Shown: positions 1-9,824 of the stretch, one piece after another
Layout of the letters: each line of letters starts with the position of its first letter
Position numbering within the stretch: position 1 is the stretch's first letter
Assembly: GCA_030770535.1 (NCBI GenBank)
Contig: JASVEC010000027.1
Span: 682,001-746,000 of the forward strand
Source of the DNA: Batkoa obscura
Lineage: Eukaryota; Entomophthoromycota; Entomophthoromycetes; Entomophthorales; Batkoaceae
Direction of reading: 5' to 3'
Length of the DNA stretch: 64,000 nucleotides
Position numbers and translations under genes: made by a program
Notes under the pieces: model-generated
Told to the model about the DNA's origin: nothing
Seen by the model: only the letters and a program-made list of their open reading frames with translations
The model's database searches: none

Positions 1-7
1 CAAAAGT

Positions 8-147
8 AATCTAAATGTGCTTTTTTTTACATAATTTGATACTTTTACCAATTAAACGTTTTTGAATAGCTAGTGATATTATAATTACATAGTAACATTT
101 AACTTATAAAACAGTCAAATTATGAAAGAAAAAGCACATTTAAATTG
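8..147. repeat. Foldback (inverted-repeat) element, ~140 bp
   Basis: An arm of about 32 bp beginning AATCTAAATGTGC is repeated in inverted orientation ending at about 147, with a few mismatches, around a ~75 bp spacer. It looks like a small non-autonomous foldback/MITE. No target duplication was confirmed. The rest of 1-352 is AT-rich DNA without a gene and must contain the promoter of the GPCR gene that follows. Confidence 0.5.
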
Positions 148-352
148 TTTTTGTAATATATTTAGTGGCTTACATATCAGTATTTTCAAACTTTAATAAA
201 AGTAATTCTAAAATAAATTTTTGTGTGCTTTAATAAAAAAATTAGAATAATTATTCTTTTTATATAAAACTTTAATCAAAGATTTAGTATATAAATAGTT
301 TTTTTTAATCTAATTCTTTTGTCTAAAAAAATTAACTTTGTATTATATTTAA

Positions 353-1264
353 ATGGATGACAATAGCCCCCTCTTTTCAATCAACTACTTCATCATTGCT
401 TTAGCATTCGTAGCAGTATTCTTAAATAATTTTTTGATTTTTATCTGTTTTAAAGTAAAACCATTAACAAAAGACTTAAAGTTAATAATTGCAGTTGCAT
501 CAGTAGAACTTTTCGCGCCATTAGTAACATCTATAGATTACTTGCATTACTTCATATATGGTATAAAACTGATTAAGATCAACTTGGGCTGCCAAATCCT
601 GGGATTTATTATAGGAGCAGCTTATTATTATGAGATTCAAATAAATGTATTTTTAGCTTTGGAAAGATTGTGCAAAGTATCCGAGATTAAATTATCAAAA
701 TACGTGTATTTAGCGATTCATCTAAATGGATTAGGTTTTATTGGATTAGGCATTTATTGTGTATCGCAGCATTTAATGGTGCCATCTGCTACTGAGTTAG
801 TATGTGAGTATCCTGTAGTAAATTCGATCATTGGATCGATTACATATTTTTATTCAATTTTTAGCTTTTTTATTGGGGTAATAGTAATTACCTGTTGCTA
901 CTATAAATTGGCTAGGAGTGTAACCAAAATGAAAGAATTTGTACAACTTGAGATGAACTCTAATTCTAATGTAAATAGACCTAAAGGTGATAGGAAGTCC
1001 AACTACAATTCAGTATTTATTAAGCTATATACGATTTTAGCCATCTATACCACTTGTATGTTTGGCTCTTTTTTATTTCATTTATTAGGTAGTATTCTCC
1101 ACAATGTTTATGGTGAAGTAAATCCAACGGTTCTTATTATGAATCAACTTGCGGAAATTACATTCCTTATTGGTATCTTAGCTAATTCAAGTTTCTTTTT
1201 AATATTACATACGGGTATTGCAAACGAAGCGAAGAAATTTTGTGCCAATATTATATGTTGGTAG
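353..1264 (+). CDS. Fungal family A-like G protein-coupled receptor
   Basis: Single-exon gene of 303 aa with seven hydrophobic segments (about residues 10-33, 42-64, 79-105, 118-137, 158-183, 220-247, 265-288). Rhodopsin-family features are visible: Cys80 before helix 3 and Cys151 in the second extracellular loop could form the usual disulfide; an E-R pair (104-105) ends helix 3 where the D/E-R-Y motif sits; and ILANSSFFLIL near 277-287 takes the place of the helix-7 NPxxY region. The short tail follows directly. The protein would sit in the plasma membrane and signal through a G protein; the ligand is unknown. Two damaged paralogues lie just downstream, so this is the only intact member of a small local array. 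The start is the first ATG, which lies only a few residues before helix 1. Confidence 0.82.
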   Translation: MDDNSPLFSINYFIIALAFVAVFLNNFLIFICFKVKPLTKDLKLIIAVASVELFAPLVTSIDYLHYFIYGIKLIKINLGCQILGFIIGAAYYYEIQINVFLALERLCKVSEIKLSKYVYLAIHLNGLGFIGLGIYCVSQHLMVPSATELVCEYPVVNSIIGSITYFYSIFSFFIGVIVITCCYYKLARSVTKMKEFVQLEMNSNSNVNRPKGDRKSNYNSVFIKLYTILAIYTTCMFGSFLFHLLGSILHNVYGEVNPTVLIMNQLAEITFLIGILANSSFFLILHTGIANEAKKFCANIICW

Positions 1265-2041
1265 TTGATAGGAAGTTATTTGTTTTGCTGAGTTTTTCAA
1301 TTGATAATTTTTTTTACCCTACTATTTCATTCCGTTTTAATAAAGTATTATTACTTATATCAGTAACTTTGACCAAAAGTTTAACATATTACTTAGCTAA
1401 AGTTTTGTCATTTTATTCGGGATGACTCAATTAGTGCAGAGCAATCCCCTTTTACAATGATGCTTCTAAAAACTTGCCTAAAGCAAAGTTCAATAGAGCT
1501 CATCTATAAGAATGATATAAAGGTGGACATAAATGAGTTTTAAAAATAGCTTGATTCATAAAATCGACCCACTTTAGTCAAAATTATAAATACTTGACTA
1601 AATATGCAATAGTTTATCATGCTAACTGATCTCAGATTTTCAAAATCTCAGAGCTTTGTAATTAGATCAAAACTTTGTGAATTATAGCCAATTCCCTAAG
1701 AATATTGGAAAATGGTTTTTGTTATAGTATATAAAATTATATAATGTTCTCATCATTCCAATACTAACTCGTGTTTAATAGCAATATAAGCTTACTCTTG
1801 AAAAAATTTCATTTATAAAAAGCCATGGACTTTAGTTGAAGTGCTATATTATGGCAAAACATTCCGATTTATGCAAATAGGAACAATAATAATCCGTACC
1901 CAAGGCTAATCTAACTTAATTTAAGCAACAAAATTAGAAATCCTATAAAAAGATAATCCTTAATTAAGCTTAAAAAAAACGCTATTTCAAAAAATACAAC
2001 CATTTATTATAATGAGATTGACAATAGTAGCTCGTCTATAT
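1265..2041. other. Intergenic, no gene seen
   Basis: About 780 bp of AT-rich sequence between the intact GPCR gene and the first MITE copy. Only short random reading frames are present. It presumably holds the GPCR 3' end. Confidence 0.6.
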
Positions 2042-2138
2042 GGGGATGTATTTTTGTGTTTAAGAATTTTACTAACAATTTTTCCGCTCAAATAGCGCTT
2101 AAAAGATGGAAAAAATAATGAAGTCAAAAAAACACCCC
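2042..2138 (+). mobile_element. MITE copy 1, orientation A (97 bp)
   Basis: Begins GGGGATGT and ends ACACCCC, flanked on both sides by ATAT. The core carries the family landmark AAATAGCGCTTAAAA. This is close to the consensus of a family with about 15 copies in the window. Confidence 0.85.
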
Positions 2139-2534
2139 ATATTAGCGAAATTTATTTACTTCCAGTCTAGTAAAACAGTAGATACTTAATAGATATAACA
2201 AAACAATTGTTCCGGAATTTAACAAGTATATTTTTATCAATTACCATATAAAACTGACATAACAAATTAATACAAGTGTTATAAATTAATGCTTATAAAA
2301 ATGTTCTAGGAACACATACATATCAACTTTAATGGTCTTTGTATTTTCATAGTAATAAAGGTTGCTTTCTATCTTTGGAGTATACGGGTGTGAGCAATCA
2401 TCTTTTTTCAAAAGATAGTATTCAAAACGGAAAACTATACTATTTTATTTTTTGCTAACTTATAACTTTGAAATTTTCAACAATATTCCTAATCTACTAC
2501 TAACTTACTAACTTGATTCTGTTTTTTTATCAAA

Positions 2535-3367
2535 TCATTGACAAGAGACTTAAAGTTGATTATTGCAGTGGCATCAGTAGAACCTTGTGCACTGTTAGTA
2601 ATGACAATTAACTATGCCCGTTGTTTTATGTACAATTTCAAATTAATTAAGATTACTTTAGGACGCTAAATCCTTAGTTTTTTATATCATCAGCTTACTA
2701 TTACAAAATCCAATTAAATACATTTTTGGTAGTAAAACGGTTGTGTAAAGCCTTGGAAATCAAATTACTAAAATATATTAATTCAATAATACATGTAAAT
2801 AGATTGATTTGAATTATATTGATAAAATTTTGTGAATCGCAGCATTTAATGATTCCTAGATGATTCTGAACTAATTTGTATACAGCTCGCAACCAACTCG
2901 ATTGTAGGATCGATTGGGGATCATTATTTAGTTTTTAGTTTTTAGTTTTTTCATCGAAACTGTAACGATATACTACTGCTACTATAGATTGATTCGAACT
3001 ACTGCCACTATAAATTGATTCAAACTACTGCTCTTATGAAGAATTTTGTAGAAGTTGAAATAAATTTGGCTATATCCAGACTTAAAAATGAAAAAAGTCG
3101 AATTATAACCTAGTTCCTATTAAGTAATATGGCATTTTGGTTATTTATTATGTTTGTATATTTGGTTCTGTTTTATTTCGATTATTGGACGGTATGTTTT
3201 GTCATATTTATGTGGAAGTAAATGGGACTATCATGGTTACAAATTAAGTTACGCAAATATCCTTTGTTATTGGTATTTTAGCAAACTCAAGTCTACTTTT
3301 AATACTACACACTGATATCACAGGCGAGGTAAAAAGGATTTATGCTAGTATAAAAGGGCAAAAATAG
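2535..3367 (+). pseudogene. Decayed GPCR paralogue
   Basis: Clear nucleotide similarity to the intact GPCR gene at 353-1264. The stretch ACTTAAAGTTGATTATTGCAG near 2550 matches its helix-2 region, GTTGTGTAAAG near 2740 matches the ERLCK region, and the part from about 3240 matches the helix-7 segment (IGILANSSLLLILHT). No open frame covers more than a small part: several frameshifts and in-frame stops are present. The helix-5 region contains a (TTTTTAG)n expansion near 2927-2950 and a duplicated ACTAC-TG-CACTATAG block near 2970-3030. Being host-gene remains, it documents loss of a tandem receptor copy. Confidence 0.8.
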
Positions 3368-3430
3368 TTCTAAAGCTATTGTCATTTACTATTTTAATAT
3401 AAACAGTAGTAAAAGTTATTTAATATAGTT

Positions 3431-3527
3431 GGGGAAGTGTTTTTTTGTTTAAGAATTTTACTAACAATCTTTCCGCTCAAATAGCGCTTAAAAATGAAGA
3501 AAATAATGAAACCAAAAAAACATCCCC
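3431..3527 (+). mobile_element. MITE copy 2, orientation A, TSD AGTT
   Basis: 97 bp, GGGGAAGT to ACATCCCC. Flanked by a perfect direct duplication AGTT (3427-3430 and 3528-3531). Because AGTT is not palindromic, this copy shows a 4-bp target-site duplication, which the ATAT-flanked copies cannot do alone. Confidence 0.85.
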
Positions 3528-3531
3528 AGTT

Positions 3532-4489
3532 TTTAGTTTAATTTGGGTAATTTTAGTTGATTTAGTAAGAATTTCATATTTATTTACTATAATTAATTTT
3601 GTTATGTTATAATATTAATATTGATTTATCATTTTTAAAGGTGATATAAAATCATAATGGTCCTAAATCCAAGTATATATACAATAATTTATTTAATTGT
3701 AATTTATAAAAAAATAAAAGCATTCAGTTGGTTATTTCAACTTTAGCTTTAACAACTATCTTTAGTTAATTTGCTAATAATAAAGTTATTTACAAAATAA
3801 ATAAATAAATAATAATAATATAAATGGCAATATATTCATATACATTTGTATATTTTATACAATGATGATAAGCATTTTAAACATAAGCTTTGATAAATAA
3901 CGAGTAAACAAAATTTTTAAACTTTTATAAATTCAATATTGAACTAATTAAATAACCATACTATAGTTTTATCAAAAATTCAGTTTTCATTATATTGTTT
4001 ATTAAAAAATCATTCAGTGATAAGTTAAAATAAACTAAATATTATTTGATAATTTACTTTATTGAAAAAAAACTGTAATCATATTTCATATTAATAAATT
4101 GCTTTAAATTCTGCAAGTTGGAAATAATATTCAGTTATTTCAATTTTAGATTTTATAAAAATTAATTCCTAAATTGTAAATGCTATGAAAAGGTAATTCA
4201 TATTTAAGGAGATTTATAGTTTATGATAAATTTTACTTTAAAAAGCATCGTTTATTATATAGACCTTACAATTGTTTTTATTCAATAATTTTTAAACTAC
4301 GTGTATTGATTCTTTTCTTAATAGTAGAAATGTGTTTTTTCGTAGCTATTAAATAATAAATAAATTTAACTTAGATAGCTATTTTATAACTCAACCTGTT
4401 ATTTATATCTATTAGCATATTAAGTAATTTAGAAAACACAGGATGAACATTATACTTCAAGCTTTTATACAATATTCCTTAGAACTTTT
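3532..4489. other. Intergenic, no gene seen
   Basis: Almost 1 kb of low-complexity AT-rich DNA with no reading frame of note between the second MITE and the third GPCR copy. The 5' part of that receptor (helices 1-3) is not detectable here, so it was probably deleted. Confidence 0.55.
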
Positions 4490-4493
4490 ATAT

Positions 4494-4694
4494 GGGGGTG
4501 TTTTTTTGGTTTCATTATTTTTTCCATTTTTTAAGCGCTATTTGGGGATGTTTTTTTTGACTTCATCACCTTTTCTATTTTTTAAGCGCTATTTAAGCGG
4601 AAAAATTGTTAGTAAAATTCTTAAACACAAAAATACATCCCCATTTGAGTGGAAAGATTGTTAGTAAAATTCTTAAACAAAAAAATACATCCTT
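4494..4694 (-). mobile_element. MITE copy 3 (outer, split by a nested copy)
   Basis: Orientation B copy. Its left part runs 4494-4543 and its right part resumes after the nested copy, with the final TIR bases mutated to CCTT. ATAT flanks it at 4490-4493 and 4695-4698. A complete second copy sits inside it. It has taken the place of the upstream half of a GPCR gene. Confidence 0.85.
4544..4642 (-). mobile_element. MITE copy 4, nested in copy 3, TSD ATTT
   Basis: Complete 99-bp copy, GGGGATGT to ACATCCCC, inserted into the GCGCTATTTGAGTGG motif of copy 3. ATTT stands on both sides (4540-4543, 4643-4646). Since the empty site is known from other copies, this shows directly that insertion duplicates 4 bp. 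Confidence 0.9.
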
Positions 4695-4698
4695 ATAT

Positions 4699-5304
4699 TT
4701 TAACAGAAAGATTATGTAAAGTCTTAAAGACTAAGTTATTCAAATACATCCATGTGCCATTCTATATAAATGGCTTAGTTTGTACCATTTTATTGACTAT
4801 TTGCGCTACCAAGGGCTCGATGATACCTGTCACTTCTGAATTGACTTGTATGTTACCCATAATTAACTCAATTATTGGGTCTATTGGATACCATTGTTTA
4901 GTAATTAGTTTTTCTGTTGGGATTGTAATAATATCGTATTGTTATTATAGCTTAGCTAGGGATATTACTGAGACAAAGGATTTTATTGAAATCGAAATAA
5001 TCCCAAAACCATCTCAACATAAAGATGAAATAAAGTCGAAGTATGATACAGTTTCTATTAAGCTATATGTTATATTGGCTATTTATTCTACTTGTATATT
5101 TGTTTCTATTTTATTCGATTTGTTAGAGAACTTTTACATTATGGTTATGACAAAGTGAATGCAACTATTATTACTATAAACCAAATTGCTCAAATATCTT
5201 TTGTTATTGGTATTTTAGCAAATTCAAGTCTACTTTTGATTCTACATACTGGTATTGCAAATGAAACAAAGAGATTTTGTCCCAGTATCAAATTGAGGAA
5301 TTAA
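4699..5304 (+). pseudogene. Truncated GPCR paralogue (helices 4-7)
   Basis: Starts immediately after the right flank of the nested MITE pair with the ERLCK motif that ends helix 3, then follows the intact receptor at 353-1264 through helices 4-7 to ILANSSLLLILHTGIANE. Helices 1-3 are missing. A frameshift near 5100-5150 splits the rest: the first frame ends at 5158 and the remainder, beginning about DKVNATIITINQIAQ, lies in another frame up to 5304. The body is otherwise well preserved and has no early stops, so inactivation looks more recent than in the 2535-3367 copy. Confidence 0.8.
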
Positions 5305-7090
5305 TTAAGGATATATTGATTTATTACTTTATATCAATAAAGCAATAATTTGAAATACTTTTAACGCGCTACTTTATACTTTGGTTCAAGTAATATTTAA
5401 AAATACATATAAATTTAGTCTATTTTGAGCTTTGGAAGGGGCAAAACATCTCTAAATATTGTATTTAGTATCAGATAAAAGCACAATTACACCTTTTAGA
5501 AAAATGCAAAAAAATGAAACCAAAAACGCTTGCATATAAAATTAGCAGAAATCAACTTTTACTTCCTTGCTATGGAGTAATAGATGCTGTACCTTTGGCA
5601 GCTTTTGCTTATGAAATTGGCGTAATAGATAAACCATTATTAAAAATTTCAATACTGTTTTCGGATATTAAACAGTGCTATAGATAAAAGAATTCATAGA
5701 TGGTAAGAGAAAATAAGTATGCTAGCAAGTGAAAATGCTTGATCGAACATATATTAATTTAGTTCACATTTCAATCTTTGGAGTTCACCACCAAATGGGG
5801 CGTTTTGTTTCAAAGCATAAACACAGGGAGTAATATAGACATATTATATTTGTCAGGATAAATCAATTATACTGACAGGTCTTTTTTGTTTTGTTATTCT
5901 GTCCACTTTTAAATAACCCAATTCAAATAGAATTTTACCAAATTTTTAAATAAAAATACCCCATATCAAAATTACATCGTAAAAGGTGTTAATATTTTCT
6001 TCAAGGATGTGAATCCTTCTAACATCAACACTATCTTAATTGACTGTAGTAACATCTCATTATTCGACTTCTTACCTCCTATTATCTGTTGATTCTCCAT
6101 TTTATATTATAAAAAACACAAAGGCCTTAAGGCTTTGAATTTAAAAAATTACATTGCAACTACCGAATCAATCAAACATTTAAGTTAATAAATAAACAAA
6201 TACAGGAAGAAAAGCAAATTTTTTAAAGTATAACTGTTTAAGATCAAATGTGCACTATACAATAATACTTTTTATGACCGATAGTTTGTACTATAGTATT
6301 GAGTTGAATTTCAGTGCTCAAGTTATTTTTTAAAATGAGCAGTTAACCAATGTCCATTTGAAATTAAACAACTGTAACAAAGCTTAGAAGAACTAAAATA
6401 AAGAAACTGAATTTTTTATAATTTTTAACTGAAAAGGAGCTAAAAAGAATCTTTTAAAATAAGTTAATATTTTGTTTAAAAACAATATTCTAAGTATTGG
6501 GGTTATTATTTTGCCTTGGATCGCTTAGCTTAAAGATTGATTAAGGTATTGCGGTAAGTCTGGATAAACCAAACCTTCTGTATGGATGTGTAATAAAAAA
6601 ACAAGGCTGGTTATTTTTATAAGTGAATTTTAATCTTGCTTTGAAATGAAAAAATCTATAAAGTTGCTTTAAAGATGCAAAATATGGCAAATGTTCCAGA
6701 TACAAAATTATTTCAAAACAGCAGCTCAGGTTTATAGTGTATTTTTTGATATATCATTTAATTTATTAGTTATAAAGTTTAACTCAGTTCATTATTTATA
6801 TTCCTAAGTAAATCATAAACAATTTAAACCGGAGTCAAACACTATCAAAACATTAGCAACTGCTATGGTAAATAGAAAAAAATGGGGAAGTAGAACCACA
6901 TAAACTTAAATCAAGTAAAAACTTAAAATGCCATTTTGATTTGAGAGATTTTATGTAGGCTTACAACACAGGGAACTTCTAAATATAGATAAAACGCCAG
7001 TGGTTCAAAAATTGAGAGATTCTATTTTTCATCTGACATGCTTTTCAATTCCATAAACCAATTATTTTTGATAAAAATTAAGCTTGAAGC
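5305..7090. other. Intergenic, only a 57-aa orphan frame
   Basis: About 1.8 kb without a recognisable gene. A short frame from ATG 5514 to TAA 5687 would encode 57 aa (MKPKTLAYKISRNQLLLPC...), which I cannot assign to a family; it may be a gene relic or chance. Confidence 0.45.
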
Positions 7091-7097
7091 TATAAAA
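7091..7097 (+). promoter_or_regulatory. TATA box of the GPI-anchored protein gene
   Basis: TATAAAA 71 bp before the ATG at 7168. The Amt and OYE genes in this window have TATA boxes at nearly the same spacing (about 68-72 bp). Confidence 0.45.
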
Positions 7098-7167
7098 GCA
7101 GAAAAATTCAAGAATAATCATTTTTTATTAACATTTTAATCTAATTTATCTGCATTATAAACTTAAT

Positions 7168-7677
7168 ATGAAATACTACTCTGCCATCTCTGCTTTGTTA
7201 GCTTTTTCCTCCCAAGTATTAGCTGCTTGTGACCCAAGCGCCTTAAAAATCATCCAAACATGTGAAAAAAACACTATGGATTCAAGGATCAACTCATGCC
7301 CACCCAATGATTATACTTGCCAATGTGCTGGTTATGACTATATTGCCGCCTGTTTCCAAAGTTGCCCAAGTGATTCCGAAGCCCAACAAATGGCAGCTAA
7401 ATATGATGGTCTTAAAAAAAACACATGTACTTCAGCTCAACTGGTAAAAGATGGTGAAGATTCTAAGAAGAAAGCTAAAGAATCTAATAGCAGTGATTCT
7501 TCAAGTGCTACTGATGCCAGTTCAACTGGCTCATCCGCTCCAAAAGAAACCAGCTCTGGAACTAAAAAGGATTCAAGCTCATCCACAAATGGCTCTAAAG
7601 CTTCTACCTCAAACGCCCTTACCAATGGTGTTTCTGCCTTACTTTTAGTTGCTGGTGTAGCTGTCGCTAATCTTTAA
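7168..7677 (+). CDS. GPI-anchored serine/threonine-rich 8-cysteine surface protein
   Basis: 169 aa, single exon. An N-terminal signal peptide (about 1-18, cut near VLA-AC) is followed by a compact domain with eight cysteines (about residues 20-87: CDPSALK..QTCE..SCPPNDYTCQC..CFQSC..TC). Then comes a long Ser/Thr/Lys-rich stalk likely to be O-glycosylated, and a C-terminal hydrophobic tail preceded by small residues, typical of GPI attachment. The domain resembles the fungal 'GPI anchored serine-threonine rich protein' family, which is CFEM-like in cysteine number but not a classical CFEM. It should sit in the cell wall or outer membrane leaflet. A second protein of the same architecture lies at 13585-14094. 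No precise function is known to me. Confidence 0.8.
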   Translation: MKYYSAISALLAFSSQVLAACDPSALKIIQTCEKNTMDSRINSCPPNDYTCQCAGYDYIAACFQSCPSDSEAQQMAAKYDGLKKNTCTSAQLVKDGEDSKKKAKESNSSDSSSATDASSTGSSAPKETSSGTKKDSSSSTNGSKASTSNALTNGVSALLLVAGVAVANL

Positions 7678-7980
7678 ATAAAGTTATCATTCATTTTTTA
7701 AATTTTATGTGATTTTAATTAATAATAATATATTGAATCTTTTTAAACAATAAAATATGTCTTCAAAATAAATAATTTCAATAACAATATGACAGATATT
7801 ACACTTTCAAAGTAGGTTCATATTTTTTAATTATAATAGTGCTATAATATTTGAAGTGGAGATCCATTTTGGGCATATAATATGAAATAATAATTAGCTA
7901 TAAAGTATCATAGCAAACAAAAAATAATCTTTGATATTTTTAGAATTTTGAGCTCAAATTCCTCAGATAAAGGTACTACA
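7678..7980. other. Intergenic, no gene seen
   Basis: About 300 bp of AT-rich spacer between the GPI-protein gene and the Sqs1-like gene. Confidence 0.5.
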
Positions 7981-9530
7981 ATGAGTATAAATAAACAGAA
8001 ATCTAAAGGTAAAAAAGGTGTTTTCAAAGATTGTATAAAATTGAAAATAAGACATGGATTAACAATATAAATCTAGGTAAAGCTGAAATAGAATTAAACA
8101 AAAAGGATGATTTGGATAACGCTTACGCTGATCATTTTTTAGAAAAGGATAGTGATTTGTTATCACAAATGCAACAAGAAACGTACAAAGTAGTAAATGG
8201 CAAAGTTGGTTTAGACAGTGAATCCTCTTTTGATAAAGAGCTTTTTCAGCTTGTTCAAACTATTCAAGGAATGCAGATAGATCCTGAACCACATCATGAA
8301 TTTTTAATGGCTGAGGAGGAAAAAGCGTTTAAAGCAATGAATAGAGGAAATGGTTTAAACGGCGATCCATCACTTAGCAAAGATTCTTTGCAATTTATTC
8401 AAGCTGCTCATAAGATGCAATTACATCCTGAATTAGCTCAAGATTTTCCGATGGATGAAGGACTTGAGCTTAATCTCAACGATCATGTTGCTAATGATAA
8501 AGTGAAAAACTTTTTAAATCACCCAGAGTTTTTACATAGTGTTGGCTTTTTAGATGAAAATGAGGATGAAGATGAAAATGAAGGTGTTGAGAAAGAGGGA
8601 TTAAGCCTTAATCAAAGAAGGAAGTTAAATAAGGAGTTACATAAAGGAAAAAAGGAAGCTCGAAGAGAAAAAACGGAAGAATTTGGAGAAAAACAAGAGT
8701 TGTTAGCAGAAGAAATCAAATTTATGAAAGATATGAAGGCACCAATTTATAAAAGTGTTTATCTATTAAATCAAATGAATGAAATTGATAAACAATTAAG
8801 AAAGCTTTGTACTACACCAGGTAAAGAATTAACTTTATACCCCATGTTAAAAGAGTTTCGTAGTATAATAAGAGATCTAATTGGTAGGTACAAATTGGAT
8901 TATACATTGAAAGGAAAAGAGTTTAATAAATACTTGTGTATTTATTCAAAAAAACAAAGTGAATTTTCTATTATTAATGAAGCTAAAATTAAAGAATCGG
9001 AATACAAGGAACTTCCATTTCAAGTTAAAGATTTTTCAGCTACCCTTATTAATTTATTAAAGGAATGTCATAATAAATATATTAAATCTATCATGAGAGA
9101 TAATGATAATAAGGATATCGATTTATCTTTTAAAGCTATCAAGTTTATATCAAACAGATCCATATTCAACAATCCAGTGCTTGATAATCCAATGTCAAAC
9201 AACTCGATGTTTGATAGCCCAAAGTATTATAGTGGAATATATAGTAATTCAATGTATTATGATCAAATGCATAATAATCCAATGTTTAACCTATCCATGT
9301 GCAATACATCTGATTTCATTCTGTTGGGTTCCAATATTACGGAGGGTAAACATAAGCATGGTAATGTAGTATTTAAAGATGTACCACCGATAGAAGAAAA
9401 CAATATAGGATTTAAGTTATTGTCTAAAATGGGTTATGATAGAAATAAATCCGAAAGTAAATTAGGTACCAATCTTGAAGTAAAATATAGAAATAAGGGT
9501 GTTGGCCTTGGTTATTCTTTAGATGCTTAG
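7981..9530 (+). CDS. Sqs1-like R3H and G-patch protein, diverged; start region unresolved
   Basis: One long frame runs from about 8031 to 9530 (about 500 aa) but has no upstream in-frame ATG after the stop at 8010. The only good start, ATG 7981, gives a Lys-rich MSINKQKSKGKKGVFKD in another frame, so there is a frameshift near 8010-8040, a very unusual intron, or initiation at a later Met (8169). The order matches yeast Sqs1/Pfa1: acidic/Lys-rich middle, R3H-like segment at about frame residues 265-310 (LYPMLKEFRSIIRDLIGRY) and a C-terminal G-patch at about 457-499 (GFKLLSKMGY ... KGVGLGY). Sqs1 activates the helicase Prp43. Here the R3H His is Arg and several G-patch glycines are lost. A segment at 9160-9300 repeats NNPM-like units. 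Probably a decaying or fast-evolving paralogue. Confidence 0.6.
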
Positions 9531-9824
9531 TTTAAGTGCTTTTTTTCATTTGTATTGCTAATAGCATATATGTATTAAAGCTATATTAAAGCTATTATTA
9601 AAGTTTTTTATTTTTTTATTTCTATTTTTTATTTCTATTTTTAAAAAGATATGTTAATTTGTTTTTAAACTTTACAGATTATATAGTTTAGTACAAAAAC
9701 AATAAATTTTTGATTTTCCTACGTCATAATAAAAGCACTTCTACTTCACTTTGATTGGTTATTTAAAATTTAAAGTAATTAAATTAAAAAATCATAATAT
9801 TATTGATTTTACTAACTTCGTGAA

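Noticed and set aside
1240-1425. 61-aa frame overlapping the GPCR 3' end
   Set aside because: Overlaps the stop of the receptor, AT-driven composition, no family resemblance.
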